64,000 nt of DNA from Blasia pusilla (GCA_050084515.1 CM114272.1:26102001-26166000); one strand, 5' to 3'. Counted from the first letter of the stretch, positions 12,501 to 23,527 are shown. The notes: generated by a model not told the origin, from the sequence alone. Numbers and translations: made by a program.

Positions 12501-13163
12501 CGATGAATATAAAATTAAACCTTTAAAAGAATTGGTGGTATATCTTATCTCTATATAGAAGCCTTGCCTCTTCTTCACATCCACATGCTCCACATAAAAG
12601 GCATTATAAATTTAACGATACATGTTGATTTAAGAAAAAATGGAATTTTTTAAGGGAATTGGAAAATGAAAATCAAACTAAAATTTTGAATCTAATTTAT
12701 AGAAGCCCATTTTTCATTTACCCTTGGAAGTTGTTGTGACATATGAGCCACACAAGAAATCCAATACGTGCCAAGTTACCTTATCCCAAAACTCCATGTC
12801 TATCCAAAATAAAACCCTAATTGAAATTCAAACTTATATGTGAGAAATGGTTATATTCTGAAATTTAACCAAGTGTGTATTTACCTTCCAATCCCATCGT
12901 ATTTCTCTCTAAAATTAGTTTAATTAGATTGAGTGATTATAACAATGATCTTCAAGGGATAGATATTGATATCATTTGTGTGATAATGACTTGTTAAGAA
13001 GGAATTACATATATCTGATTTTTTTATGGTCATAATAGAAAATTATTCGATTATTATTTTGTGAAGAAAAACATAAGAGAATTATTTGAATACAACTATC
13101 TATTTTGATATACATTGGAGATTTTAAAATTTTGCAACTGGGAAAAAAATTTGACTTCATTAA
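9523..13163. other. AT-rich non-coding spacer with an (AT)n microsatellite
   Basis: No coding potential recognised. The only distinct features are an alternating AT run at about 11819-11843 and a short ATGCATGC run near 12300. Confidence 0.6.
11819..11843. repeat. (AT)n microsatellite
   Basis: About 12 uninterrupted AT dinucleotides. Confidence 0.9.
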
Positions 13164-13262
13164 TCTATTTTATTATTGGAGAGTGCCTTCTTGATTTGCT
13201 TTGCTTGACATGTGGCAACCGGACAACAAGAAAAGGTTTCTCCCTATACGGGTCGCAAGAAA
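13164..13262 (+). mobile_element. Helitron-like 5' terminus fragment
   Basis: TCTATTTTATTATTGGAGAG begins after an A and closely matches the start at 22257 (TCTATATTATTATTGGAGAG, then TGCCTCTTC). The A-TC start and TATTATT-type end resemble plant Helitron 5' termini. No 3' end is seen before element A begins at 13268. Confidence 0.4.
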
Positions 13263-13267
13263 ATATT

Positions 13268-13880
13268 GTCGTGCCCATACGTATCGCTACACAACATACA
13301 TCGCTGGTCACATCTACACCACACAACATCGATCTTCCCCACACACGGGTCGATCCACACATGTACAAAAATCAACTCATACATATACATGGAGATCACA
13401 CAACAAAAATAAGGAGTAGTAAACACGGTACACCGGCCTAAAACTCCACTCCTCAATCTACATCGACATATCGAGCCTCGTCCACCCTGTGCTATCAAGG
13501 AATCCGGAGGCTAGCACCCTAGTCCTATCTCACACACATACAAGAGAGGTGCTCCAACGACCCAACATGAGAAAGATGGCTTAGGAAATCCACCTTCCTC
13601 TCTTATATAGGGTTGGGAAGAGCCAAAAGGCTCTTCCCCTAAAAATAGCCCTCCCCTTCGTAGCTCGCGCACATAGGTTACGAGGGGCGGGTGACCTGGT
13701 CAACAAGTCACCCGGCTTTAAAAGACCTCAAAAAAGGTTATCAAAAACAACGTTCTTGACACAATAGATCTATCCTCAACCTCATCCGACACCGTTGGAC
13801 AAAGTTACACTCAAGATAGTCCGCTAGCTCCTACGCCCTATCTACGATAAATCTCGGCCTATCGACTACTCAGATGTAAC
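13268..13880 (-). repeat. 3' LTR of element A
   Basis: In element orientation it runs GTTACATCTGAG to GGGCACGAC. It contains a TATA-like CCCTATATAAGAGAGG, with AAGAGCC..GGCTCTT flanking it as a small inverted repeat. A plus-strand relative lies at 23612-24090 and a diverged one at 9002-9522, which supports the extent. Confidence 0.75.
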
Positions 13881-13883
13881 AAG

Positions 13884-14034
13884 TGTCGTGCCCATACATA
13901 TCGCTACACAACATACGTCGCTGGTCACATCTACACCACACAACACCGATCTTCCCCACACACGGGTCGATCCACACATGTACAAAAATCAACTCATACA
14001 TATACATGGAGATCACACAACCGCCCCCCTAGCT
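13884..14034 (-). repeat. Polypurine tract and an extra copy of the LTR end, inside element A
   Basis: CTAGGGGGGCGG (element sense, 14021-14032) looks like a polypurine tract and occurs at the same place in element B. It is followed by about 137 bp nearly identical to the terminal part of the 3' LTR, from TTGTGTGATCTCC to GGGCACGAC. The LTR end therefore occurs twice, on both sides of the LTR body. Confidence 0.65.
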
Positions 14035-14096
14035 GGCAGTTCGATCCCCCAACTCCAGATAGAAAATATCATATCTCTGTGACATGACCTACTTCC

Positions 14097-14498
14097 CTAT
14101 ACACATCTCGGATACATCCATCGTCTTGTGGGAACCACATCAAGAGGGGGGGTCAGACATGACATATGGCACCCTCGAGAACAACCATCATATACCAAGA
14201 TGGTGGCTGGACCCCTCGCAGATCCGCACAACATACACCTCAAGCCTGCAGGTACCACTGCCAAGCTCAGATCCACCGTCCCATCTACGTTCGGAAGATG
14301 AAATGACGCACAATTGCGCACATGATCCTTCCAAACCATACCATCCCCTCCCTCCAACATGAGGACTCCGCTCGGTAATACCTCGCGCACACGTAAGATC
14401 GTGCGCCCTGCAATGACATCTAGCATCGTGGGTGCCGCCTGCTGTAAATACACGTAATCTCCATGATGAAACCTCCTGGACAATAACCTCCTCCACAA
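14097..14498 (-). pseudogene. Element A integrase C-terminus and PHD-like zinc finger
   Basis: The frame starts with an integrase C-terminal segment (FHHGDYVYLQQAAPTMLDV, ILRVREVLPSGVLMLEG). The last ~46 residues read C-x2-C (CMLC), then VYDGC, CHMSCLTPPL, VP, WMYPRC. Cys, His and Trp spacing and the CLTPPL..VP...W signature match PHD fingers, modules that usually read histone H3 tails. Cys3 is Tyr here (VYD) and also in element B. The Cys before the final PRC is Tyr here but Cys in B, and the residue before His is Cys. It is not a chromodomain: no chromo-like aromatic cage or helix is seen. It ends at a stop after PRCV. Confidence 0.65.
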
Positions 14499-14739
14499 AT
14501 GATCGCGTATCTCAATGTATCTCTATGTTGGGCAATAACTAAGTTCTCAAAGGCCATAGGCATAACTCTACGAAAAACCTCCGCCCTCTGAGAACATGCT
14601 TGTACCCACACATCTGGATCATCAAGATCTAACAACTCCGCCGTGTCACGTCGAATTGCTGCAGGTAAATCTGGCTCTCTCCCAAAGAGCAAAAAGTACG
14701 GTGAAAATGATGCCAAGGATGCCTCCCGACTAAAGCGAT

Positions 14740-15340
14740 AACCCAGTCAACCATGGCAACTGTAGGTCCCACTCCCTCAACTGTCCCCGCTGCAAGCCAT
14801 ACTTGCGCAATCCTCTCTTCACCGTATGTACTACTCTCTCCGCCAGCCCATCCGCCTCATGATGATCTCTGGACGTGGTGCGGTGATCTATTAGCGTCTA
14901 ATCACACAAGGCCTGAAACTCTCCCCTGAACTTGGTACCCTGGTCAGTCAACACCTCCGCCGATGCACCAAAGTAACTAAGCACACAATCTAGAAACGCA
15001 TAAGCTGTTCCCTTGCTCGCCTTGTCTGGTAGTGCCACCAACTCTATCCACTTGGAGAAGTGCTCCACCATGACCAACACGTACTTATGATGACGCCGCG
15101 TCAATGACACAGGTCCCGCAAAGTCTAAACTCCACCGATAACCTAAACCCATAATCGGCAAAGGATGTAACTGCGGAGTGGGAGCATTGAAGGATGCTTG
15201 CACTTTGTCACATACCATACACCTGGCCACAAACTACTGTACCCCAATATGCATGCCGCGACACCAATACTGAACATGGAGTAAGCTGTAAGTACGCTTT
15301 CCTCCAAAATGTCCCAACTCTTCATGGGCATGATGCACTA
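14740..15340 (-). pseudogene. Element A integrase: HHCC zinc domain and DDE core
   Basis: The HHCC domain is visible as HHAHEELGHF followed by ARCMVCDK. The catalytic core shows the first Asp in WSLDFAGP, the second in LTDQGTKF, and Glu in DHHEADGLAERVV. YVLVMVEHFSKWIELVALP is the usual Ty3 integrase block. In-frame TAG stops interrupt it near 15234 and 14898, and frame is lost below about 14740. Family role: inserts the cDNA into the host genome. Confidence 0.85.
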
Positions 15341-16120
15341 CACGTGCTCGTTGGGAAGGATGAGGTACCACTCGTATCCTACCATCTACCCATACCTGAA
15401 AAATGTGAGTCCCCTCCCACCTAAACCTCTTGGCTCTCTGTAGGATCGGATCCCGCTCCCTAGCACTCACTGTACTTGCTATGACGCCAGTGCGCAAGAA
15501 CTCCACAACCTCCACGTCGTCATGGATATCAGGACCACTTGTCGCCTCCTCACTAACCTCAAGATCCAAAGACTCATCATCCAACCCCACCACTGGAGTC
15601 ATCACCTGTGGCTGATGACTCCAGATAGTCAACCAACAAAGATAGGCAAATGCATGCCAACCGGACACCATCTCCTCATCACTCTCTCCGTGCCATCGAG
15701 CTTCTGTGTCGTCTCTCTGACTCGGATATGGGTTACGACTCAACCCATCCGCATCCTGGTTCAGCCGACGTGGCCTATGAACCACCTCAAACTCATACTC
15801 TTGTAATAATAGAGCCCACCTGGCAAGATTTCCCGTAAGCTTGTCGGACTCCATCAACCACCTCAACGGCTGATGATTGGTGATAAGTGTGAAAGGGTTG
15901 CCGAATAAATAGCACCTACACGGTGCCACGGCCCACACTGCAGCCAAGCACTCTCCCTCATAGGAGCTATACTTTGCCTCTGCAATGTTATTCAATCGGC
16001 TCGCCTAAGCCACAACGAACTCCCTCTGAGTAAGCACTGCTCCTAGACCCAACATGCTCCAATCCGTATGTAACTGGAATGGGCAACCCCTAACCGGTCT
16101 CTATAAAATGGGTGAGGACG
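15234..16120 (-). pseudogene. Element A RNase H domain and tether to integrase
   Basis: AEAKYSSYEGECLAAVWAV, CYLFGNPFTLITNHQPLRWL and the NQDADGLSRNP ending are the standard Ty3 RNase H blocks, with TDH of the active site read as TNH here. A TAG stop lies at about 16010. About 150 residues of acidic linker separate it from the integrase zinc domain. Confidence 0.85.
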
Positions 16121-17180
16121 TCAACCTGTCCTTGAGCTCCTGATCATTTGAGCCCACAACCAAACCTGATCAAGTCTTGTCAACAAGGTCAAAGACTTTG
16201 CGATCGCACTAAAACCCTTGACATAACGTCGATAGAAGTTCGCCAGTCCAAGAAATGCTCGGACTCGACTCACATCTGTAGGGCGTGGAATCTGCGCAAT
16301 AGCCTCTACCTTTGTCTGCTGAACGCCTAACCCACTCGGGTATATGGTGTGTCCCAAGTACTCAATCTGCTCCTGAAAGAATCTGCACTTGCTTGGATGT
16401 AACTTCAATCCATTTAACTGCAATCGCCGAACACCTCCTCCATGTGTTGCTCATGCTCCTCAACCGTGGAACTGAAGATAAAATATCATCTATGTAACAT
16501 CGTAAAAAATTCAAGCCAGCTAGAATCCTATCCGTCAATCTCAGAAACTCTGCAGGCGCGTTCTTCAACCCAAATGGTAAGAACCGCCACTGATACAAGC
16601 AATCTCTCCCGAACCGATCTATCCCCCAGAATGTTGTCTTCTCCTTGTCCTCCAACCTGATAGGAAGCTGATTATAGCCTACACCGAGATCTAAAGTACT
16701 TAAGATCTTTGCCTACCCTACCGCATCAAATATCTCCTCAGGAATAGGCATGGCGTACCGATCTGACCTCGTCTATCGGTTGATAGGACGGTAATCTCCA
16801 CACATCCGCCTATCCGTCTAATTGCCATACATATCCTTCTTTGTCCGCATGATTGTGGTAGATGCATACTCCCCATGTGATAACTCCACAAGTCCTGCCT
16901 CCAACAAGTCCTGCCTCCTGCTCTGAATCAAGGCTTGCTCCATATCAGAATACCTATAGGGTCGACGAAAGATCGGCGTATCACTAGCCAACTCAATCCG
17001 TATCCCGGGACCCTTCAGCGTACCCAAGTCTCTCATACTGAAGGCAAAACAACTAATATGCCCTCTCAAAAACCTATGAACTCGCCGTTGCTCTCCTCCT
17101 ATCAACTTGAGACCTATCACAGGCTCCCAAGTCTCCATCGTGATGTCATACGGAGAGGACGCAACCTCCGACTTTGGTTG
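16121..17180 (-). pseudogene. Element A reverse transcriptase
   Basis: METWEPVIGLKLIGGE, then DTPIFRRPYRYSDMEQALI, MCGDYRPIN, YAMPIPEEIFDAVG, LPIRLEDKEKTTFWGIDRFG, PFGLKNAPAEFLRL and the catalytic CYIDDIL box, then LGHTIYPSGLGVQQTKVEAI. At least three in-frame TAG stops and one frame change (near 16420) break it. The RT frame follows the methyltransferase after one in-frame TAG at 17181, so both were probably one polyprotein. Confidence 0.9.
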
Positions 17181-17422
17181 CTATGTAGCAACCTCAGCCA
17201 CCTTCGCAACAGCCACTCCACTCTGACCTCCTACACCATGCTCCACATCCAAAAAATGAACATGTGCTACTCTGGCCGCCTTTGCACTCTCTGCTCGAAC
17301 GACGTCCCAAGAAGTCCATGGGTGCCTATCTCTCCTCATCTCGCCCCCAACTAATGCCTCTACACACCCTGTAGGCAATGGTCCAACTCGTGGCCATGAC
17401 GGCATGGATGACACTCGCATCC

Positions 17423-18718
17423 GTCTCTGCTCAGCCATACCTAGGCTGACTATCCATGTGAGACAGTTGAGGTCCATCGCCTGCCCCAACACCTGTCTCC
17501 GGGATGCCTCAGTCATCCCTGGCACCGCCGTAGTACCGGTAGCGAACCCCATGACGCGCTCGTGCTCATCTCTTGTAGGCTCCTCCAATGCTCCGGTCAC
17601 CTCATCCCAAATCATGCCTGGCCCTCCCTGACAAAAGGCATGGGATGTTGGGAAGCTCACTACCGTAGGTAAGGCTGCCCTCAACTCCCCCACCCTATTG
17701 GCCATGGCCAACGGTGGTCTATCATCCCCTGTCACCACCTGAGTTCGACGCCCTAAGCCCAAATAGCATCCACTATGAGATGTGGTGCTCTCTGGACTCC
17801 ATCGTATGCTCGACTCACTACCTCTGATGGTATCAAGTTCGTCCACCACAGTCGTGAATGATGGGCACGCGATCCAACTCTCGCCGCATCTAATAACACA
17901 ACAGGTTCCAACCAAGACCTCACCTGATACACACTCGTCATCACACGTGCACGAGTATCTCCCAAAAACGGCACGTTCTCCAAGATGTACGTTGGAGAAC
18001 ATGTCTGACACTCCTGCAAGTGTCGTACTACTTGCAGCATCTCCCAAAACATCCCTGACCTCGGATCGTGCAATCCAAATCCTCGGCCAACTAATGAATG
18101 ACCATGACATGGCCATCCAGCAATCACCAAATGAATGGTGCCAACTCTATCCAGATCCTGCGCCCCCACCAAAGAGATATCGGCGGGTAGTGTATGTTGA
18201 TATTCCCATACTGTAGATACAGGCAACAACTCAGGATACCTTTGGACCAATCTCGCTACGTGACGTAATGATACTCGCCGCGCGGTCTCATCTCTTTTCA
18301 CATAAAGGTACTGATGCACCCGTATGCCCGCCTGCAATACTGCAGCCAATCCGGTGCTAATCCCTCCGAAGAGATCTAACACCCTAACACCCTCCTCTGG
18401 GCATTGCCACACAACGGGTGTGGTATCCACTGGGGTCAATGTCTCCACTCCAAGAGCCCGATCGCCACGTGACTCTTGCTGCTCCGGGATAAAAGCATGA
18501 CTCCACGCCTCTCTCACGAGGTTGTCGCCACTCCTCTGTAGCTCTCGAGTTGTACCCCACAATGGTGAAGAGGTCAGGCCAATATGGGAAGAGACACTCG
18601 CCATGGTCTGTCTCTCTGTGGGACTATCTGCTACTGGGACATCCTCGGCATGTGCGTTCCCCTCCAAGAACTCTCCTGGCCAACTAACACTACCTGTGAA
18701 AGCAGCCAACGTGGTCAC
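17423..18718 (-). pseudogene. Element A DNA (cytosine-5) methyltransferase domain, DNMT3-like
   Basis: Residues count from 18718. About 110 residues without known domain come first. Motif I is VLDLFGGISTG (113-123), motif IV VIAGWPCHGHS with catalytic Cys 204, then DPRSGMFWEML, motif VI ILENVP (245-250), and motif VIII GSRAHHSRLWWTN (282-294). A one-base frameshift near 17753 separates the rest: PTVVSFPTSHAF, then ERVMGFA, LGQA..LNCLTWIVS (target-recognition and motif X side). Single-ring motif order I-IV-VI-VIII-X, the F-E-M block after IV and the A-H-H-R-like motif VIII resemble DNMT3/DRM. Reaction by family: S-adenosylmethionine-dependent methylation of DNA cytosine. Motif I to VIII is stop-free, unlike much of the element. 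Confidence 0.85.
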
Positions 18719-19577
18719 AGACTCGTCTCATGATCGACCACCTCGTCTCGCAAACTGCACGAGTATAGACTCATCCGACCGTCACCTCCCAGAAGTCAAG
18801 GATGAATCCTAGGGGATATAACACTGTACTTTCCACCAACACATCATACGACTCAGATGGTGTCGTTATCGCACGTGTGCGCACCATAGCACTATCCGTC
18901 TCATGCTCTGGCTGGACTCTGACAACTATCTCCTGTCAAGTCATATATTGCCTGGGTGACACGCCCCCAATCGAGGTCTGTATCTGGAAGGGACAAGGCT
19001 CAATGTCGGCCTTCCGTAACCCCAACGCTAAACGCGCCGCCTTCCCTAACATCAAGGGTTACGCTCCCGAATCAAGTAGGACGCGCTGCGGATGGTATAC
19101 TATCCCCGTCGAACTAACCAAGTGAAATACTCTAGCTCGGTTATCCAGTAACACTACTTCTGGTGTCACCACTGCTCGCTCTATGGCCGGTCGAGCTGGC
19201 ATATCTACCAACTTCGCCGCCGCTGCATGCCATGACTCTATGGGGAACGTCCCGAGCATCGGCTCTGAGGGCAAGTCCACCACCTCCTCAACTACCTCTG
19301 AACAAGAAGCACTCATCTCTCCACGCTCACACAACGTGGCGGCCAGCCGGAACACCTCAGCTGTTCCAACTCCCAACGTCGCCAACTCTATGGCGGAAAA
19401 TAGTGGAGTCTGACTCACTCTGGTGGCCACCTCCAACACTATGGTCGACACTGACTCCACTCGAGCCGGCATAGAAGTTGTCACTCCAACTCCTCGTGAC
19501 ATCGACGCAGGTGCTTGAGCTGTAGGCACCGCTGGTCGTCGAGGCACCATCGATGGTGTGTGTAGTGCCTCCGACAA
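18719..19577 (-). pseudogene. Element A retropepsin-like aspartic protease region
   Basis: RVLLDSGA carries the catalytic Asp-Ser-Gly, followed after a TAA stop by PLMLGKAARLALGL, TSIGGV, QEIVVRVQPEH and DVLVESTVLYPLGFILDF, the usual order for Ty3-like proteases of plants. About 170 residues precede it without a known domain. One more TGA interrupts it. Below about 18790 the frame is damaged before the methyltransferase starts. Confidence 0.75.
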
Positions 19578-21258
19578 TGTGAATGACTGTGGAACCCTGG
19601 CCTGCCGCCCATCGGTCCTCTCTGGTGGGTCAATCTCAACTCCACCTTTCGGTGGCTCGGCGCAACACCCCGAGTCAGCACTGTATCTGCCTCAACCTGG
19701 GCTGCACTACACATAAACCCCATACTGGCAAGATCCTCACCCGGGTCAGGGTAAGAGGTAGAAGCTCGAGTCACACTAGCTGCTCGCAGCTCCATGCCTT
19801 CCCTAAGCTGCATCGTCGTCATGGCAACAATCCTCTGCTCCAACTGATCGATGCGTGAGAGAAGTGCCGGCTCTAGTGCTCTTGCTCCATCTCCTTTGGC
19901 TGGTGGTGGTCCTCTACCACCACGTCCAGGAAGGACTCCCCGACCTCCTCCAAGACGACCGCCCCCAGGCCCTCGGGCTACCTCTGGACGTGCCCCTCGG
20001 CGAAGGTCAAAACATCTATCCCTAGTGTGACCATATCGCGGGCAATGATCCACACCGGGTCGTGGTGGGGCCATCCTCGTGGCTCGTGAGCAATCGGAGG
20101 CGCTCGTGGTCCTCTCCCATCATGTCAGGCGATCTCTCGCCTATGGGCCCCTCCACACGTCCAACAAGACCACATCGGTCCCTGTTGGGCAACATATGTA
20201 GGTATGGGTCGTTGCCTCATAGGCTCACGGTACCCGCCCTGCTCTCTAGGCACACCGGCCCGCTCCTTTGGTACTGGTCCTCGCTGTGGCACCTGTGGGG
20301 TCACCGTCGCTCTTGGACCCGTCGACTCTCGAGAAAATCCAGCAGTCACTACTTGCTCCTCACTCATGTTCAGCTCAATACGCTCAAACAACTCAAAGAC
20401 CACCTTCAATGTGGGCTTCTCTGTGTGAATCAACACCGCATCTCGGACTCTCCTCCGTAGTTCTCGGTCATGAATCCCGTACCAATACTGGACTGATTGC
20501 GCCTCACTCACTCCATACGTAGCAATGATCAGCCTCCTTATGCGTGTGAATGCCTCTCTCAGACTCTCATCCGATCGTCGCTAAAAATCCTGTAGACTCT
20601 CCAGCTTGTCGGTGCGTACGCCCTGGTAGCTCTTCCGCAACTGTCAGAAGAACTCCACTGTGGGGTTGAAGCTGGGTGGCCCTCTACCACCAGACGTCTC
20701 TACCACATCGCCTGTCTCACTGCCCTCCTCTCCATCTAGTCTCCGAGTTGATGGTGTGGGTCTCCCTCCTCTCACAATCCCATCATATGCCTTGCGACCA
20801 CTAGTGGACACATATCCTAGAGCCCAATACATCCTCCAAGCATCGATATCTACTGAATATAGTGATCAAAACTCCATGTAGTCATCCATTGGAGGACCCT
20901 CCAAGTGCTGGAACAACCCCTTCCATGCCATGAAAGGGTTGAACCGTGTCGGGGTCCGTATCTCCTGGAAGTCACACCACGTGTCGAACTCTTGGATAAA
21001 ATCATCTAAGTCGATTGTGCCCACTGCACCCAAGAAACGACACATGCCTCGATGGCCCATGTCGTCCATCTCCTGCCAAGTAATACTGCGTCCATCTGCG
21101 ATCTCCTCACCAGACCTAGTGTCTAGTGATGATGATCCAGCCACGGATGGATGTCGAGATAGCTCTTCACTGGTAACCCCTCGGTATCTCACTCCGCTCC
21201 GTGTCACACCACTACCACTGCTAGCACTACCCCGTTCTTCCGAACCCTGGAAGAACAC
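19578..21258 (-). pseudogene. Element A Gag with zinc knuckles
   Basis: The start (MFFQGSEERGSASSGSG, alternative start) leads to LDDFIQEFDTWCDFQEI and MAWKGLFQHLEGPPMDDY, a Gag-like block. LREAFTRIRRLIIATYGVSE, a retrotransposon Gag signature region, follows. Two zinc-knuckle remnants occur: CWTCGGAHRR near 20140 and CPRYGHTRDRCFD near 20010. The second is in another frame, so one frameshift lies between. Several stops (20866, about 20642, 20580) break it. Confidence 0.75.
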
Positions 21259-21494
21259 CGTGATGACAAACCCAGTCTCACCCGCTCAAGCACTCAGACT
21301 CACCGAGAGTCTCCCACACTCCTCACTAGCTCACCTATGCTAACATCAATCCCGTGATGACATACCCGGCCTCACGCACACTCAACACTCGGGCTCACAA
21401 TGAGCCTCCCAACTCACTCACCTAACCTAGCGACACTCTCTCGGGTCATACACACGACCCCTACTCGGCAACTGCCATATATCCACCAATATGC

Positions 21495-21594
21495 ACGGGG
21501 CCTCAGCAGGTCATCCTCGACCTCATGAGCCTTTCATACACTACTCGCGAAGGCACTCTACTAGATCTCACCGATCTATCCTAAAAGATGTGAC
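21495..21594 (-). repeat. Truncated 5' LTR of element A
   Basis: In element sense it begins GTCACATCTTTTAGGATAGA and ends near GAGGCCCCG. The same block opens the element-B LTR (32367 on) and the solo LTR at 21817-22184. The rest of the LTR is missing and internal sequence follows directly. Confidence 0.65.
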
Positions 21595-21816
21595 ATATTT
21601 CACAAGTCAATGTTGTTCCAAAAGAAATGATAATATTTCAACTATACACTTTTGCAACAAAAAAGTCACATGACATTAAAAAACTCGCTGAAATCTTAAG
21701 TCTTAATCACTCTCCTTCCCTTTCTCCTTCCTATTCTCCCATCATCACCTATAGCCTTTGAATTTTCCAATTTCTCAACCTTACGTTCATATTTAATTGT
21801 TGTGTATGTTTAAATT

Positions 21817-22184
21817 TGTGGTGCGCGTACACATTGCTACACAACATACATCGATGTCACCGAATGCACATACCAACACACAAGATCCCATGCTTACTCA
21901 TGAAATCCACATAAAGAGACGAGAAGTACCAAAACATGTCCAATCTCCTTGGCTCTTGACGTGTTGTAGTGAATCAAAGGCCACTTTCTAAAGTGGAAAA
22001 TATAGAAACTTACCCGTAATAGTAATTTTTTATATGACTCCAAATGAGCCAAAACGAAGGGCAAACATACTCTCTCACATTACTTGTAGCCTTAGGATGT
22101 TATCCTCGACCTCCTAAGGCTGTCCTCCACTACCTTCGAAGGCTCCCAACTAAATCTCGTTGATATATCCTAAAATACGTGACA
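21817..22184 (-). mobile_element. Solo LTR, element-B type, shortened
   Basis: Read on the minus strand it runs TGTCACGTATTTTAGGATA to GTACGCGCACCACA. It contains the GGTCGAGGATAAC block, TTCGTTTTGGCTCATTTGGA and the TTTTGGTACTTCTCGTCTC tail in the same order as the element-B 3' LTR, with a middle part missing. It shows that the family's LTR can exist as body plus tail with TG..CA ends. Confidence 0.7.
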
Positions 22185-22256
22185 AATCATTTTTTTCTTC
22201 CCAACACCAAAATTTGCAAGGACTAACTTTCATTATCATGGTTTATAAAATTATAA

Positions 22257-22340
22257 TCTATATTATTATTGGAGAGTGCCTCTTCATATTGTAGATTCTT
22301 CTCCTCTCAACACTTGGCAGGTTCAACAAATATAATTGCT
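22257..22340 (+). mobile_element. Helitron-like 5' terminus fragment
   Basis: A followed by TCTATATTATTATTGGAGAG, the same family as 13164. The 3' end was not found. Confidence 0.35.
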
Positions 22341-22850
22341 CACCTTCTAAGTTAACAAGATTCTTCGAAATTGATTTACAATGGTACTTGAGAGTAAATT
22401 ATGAGAGGTAACTCAAGATCGGGTTTAAACTAGTACTTTCATCTCATATTATATGAGGTGAAAAATACACTCATCTAGAAATGAAGACTCGCATGCACCA
22501 GGTCTCTATTATCACTTACCTAGTGGCACCTAGAAAAAGTCAAAAGATAGAGAGTAGTACTTTTGCACTAAGGAAGGATACTCGTATCCACTCCTTACTA
22601 TCTATAACCTTGATTGGATGCAGGAATGCATATTACAAAGTAAGGAAAAAATATTAGTAAGAAAATAATGACTTCCGACATATGTTAAATTCAAAACATA
22701 AATACAACGAGAATTTAACAAATTTTGGTCATGTATACAAATATATCTAGACTATGTCTAAGCTAGAGAAGACGCTTTCATAAGTTCTTACCCTCACCTT
22801 TCAATACAAGTCATAACATGTCTGTATGTATTTCCAACAACCATACAACA
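22341..22850. other. AT-rich spacer
   Basis: Between the Helitron-like start at 22257 and the short element at 22851 I see no gene, LTR block or clear repeat. It may include the interior of the element that starts at 22257. Confidence 0.4.
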
Positions 22851-23012
22851 TCTATATAATTAAAAGAGGATGGGGTTAGACAAACCCTCCTCTGCCATTG
22901 ACATTTGTTCTTTCAACACTCCTCTAGCCATCACATGTGTTATATTTAACTAAATTAGGAGGGCCTAGAATCCTTTTCCCCTCACCCAGGCATAGCATGG
23001 GCATTACACTAG
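22851..23012 (+). mobile_element. Tiny non-autonomous Helitron-like element (162 bp)
   Basis: It starts A|TCTATATAATTAAAAGAGG and ends with the hairpin CCCAGGCATAGCATGGGC followed by ATTACACTAG|T. A TC start, a short 3' hairpin about 10 nt before CTAG, and insertion between A and T are the hallmarks of Helitrons. There is no coding capacity, so it would depend on a Rep-helicase elsewhere. Confidence 0.7.
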
Positions 23013-23091
23013 TATATAATTATTATAGAAACCAAAAAAAATCTATGATAGTAACGAAATCCGATGCATGGATGATGAAAGATTTGATTAA

Positions 23092-23276
23092 TCTATATTA
23101 TTATTAGCGAACCCCTTCTCATTCATATCTCCTCCCCATTTGACACGTGTCAATCACGTTCAAATTATTTTTTCTTCGTGCCACCCTTAAGTATGCCTTT
23201 TTTCATTTTTCTGGTTGTTTATGGTTGAGGAGAGCCAATGATGGAGATTTTGAAATCTACACGGGCACCTCGCTAG
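23092..23276 (+). mobile_element. Second tiny Helitron-like element (185 bp)
   Basis: It starts A|TCTATATTATTATTAGCG and ends GGGCACCTCGCTAG|T, again between A and T. The 3' hairpin is weak: only the GGGC side is obvious. Placed 80 bp after the first one. Confidence 0.5.
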
Positions 23277-23527
23277 TATGATTTATGCTTCCCTTGGATC
23301 CTCTAAGACTATCCAATAACAACCCCTCTTAACTCTGTCATTGCCACTACCACCAAAATTGGCTATCATCTCAAGAATATCACCATATTTATCATCATAC
23401 ATTATATGCAGCTAAATTACATCTACAAAAAAACTGAATGAAATTATCCTAAAATTTAAGGAAATTTTATTTGATTATACTTTTATACCATATCCATTTT
23501 GGAATATTACATTTCCATAATTCCTTA

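Larger units (their letters stand above)
13268..21594 (-). mobile_element. Element A: Ty3-type LTR retrotransposon carrying a DNMT3-like methyltransferase and a PHD-like finger
   Basis: On the minus strand the order is 5' LTR remnant (21495-21594), Gag with zinc knuckles, aspartic protease, DNA methyltransferase, reverse transcriptase (YIDD), RNase H, integrase (HHCC plus D,D,E), integrase C-terminus, PHD-like finger, polypurine tract (14024-14034), 3' LTR (13268-13880). RT-RH-IN order makes it Ty3/gypsy type. ATATT flanks both ends (13263-13267 and 21595-21599), a candidate 5-bp target duplication. Many stops and at least one frameshift break it, so it is not autonomous now. The two LTRs differ in type and length: the 5' one is cut to about 100 bp. 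Confidence 0.9.

Noticed and set aside
13115-13500. Several overlapping short frames
   Set aside because: All lie in LTR sequence of element A and differ by frame only.
14097-14498. Chromodomain after the integrase
   Set aside because: The segment shows Cys/His spacing and the LTPPL signature of PHD fingers and no chromodomain pattern.
17423-18718. Bacterial restriction-modification methyltransferase or host DNMT gene
   Set aside because: It shares strand and order with PR and RT, lacks introns, and recurs in element B at the same position.
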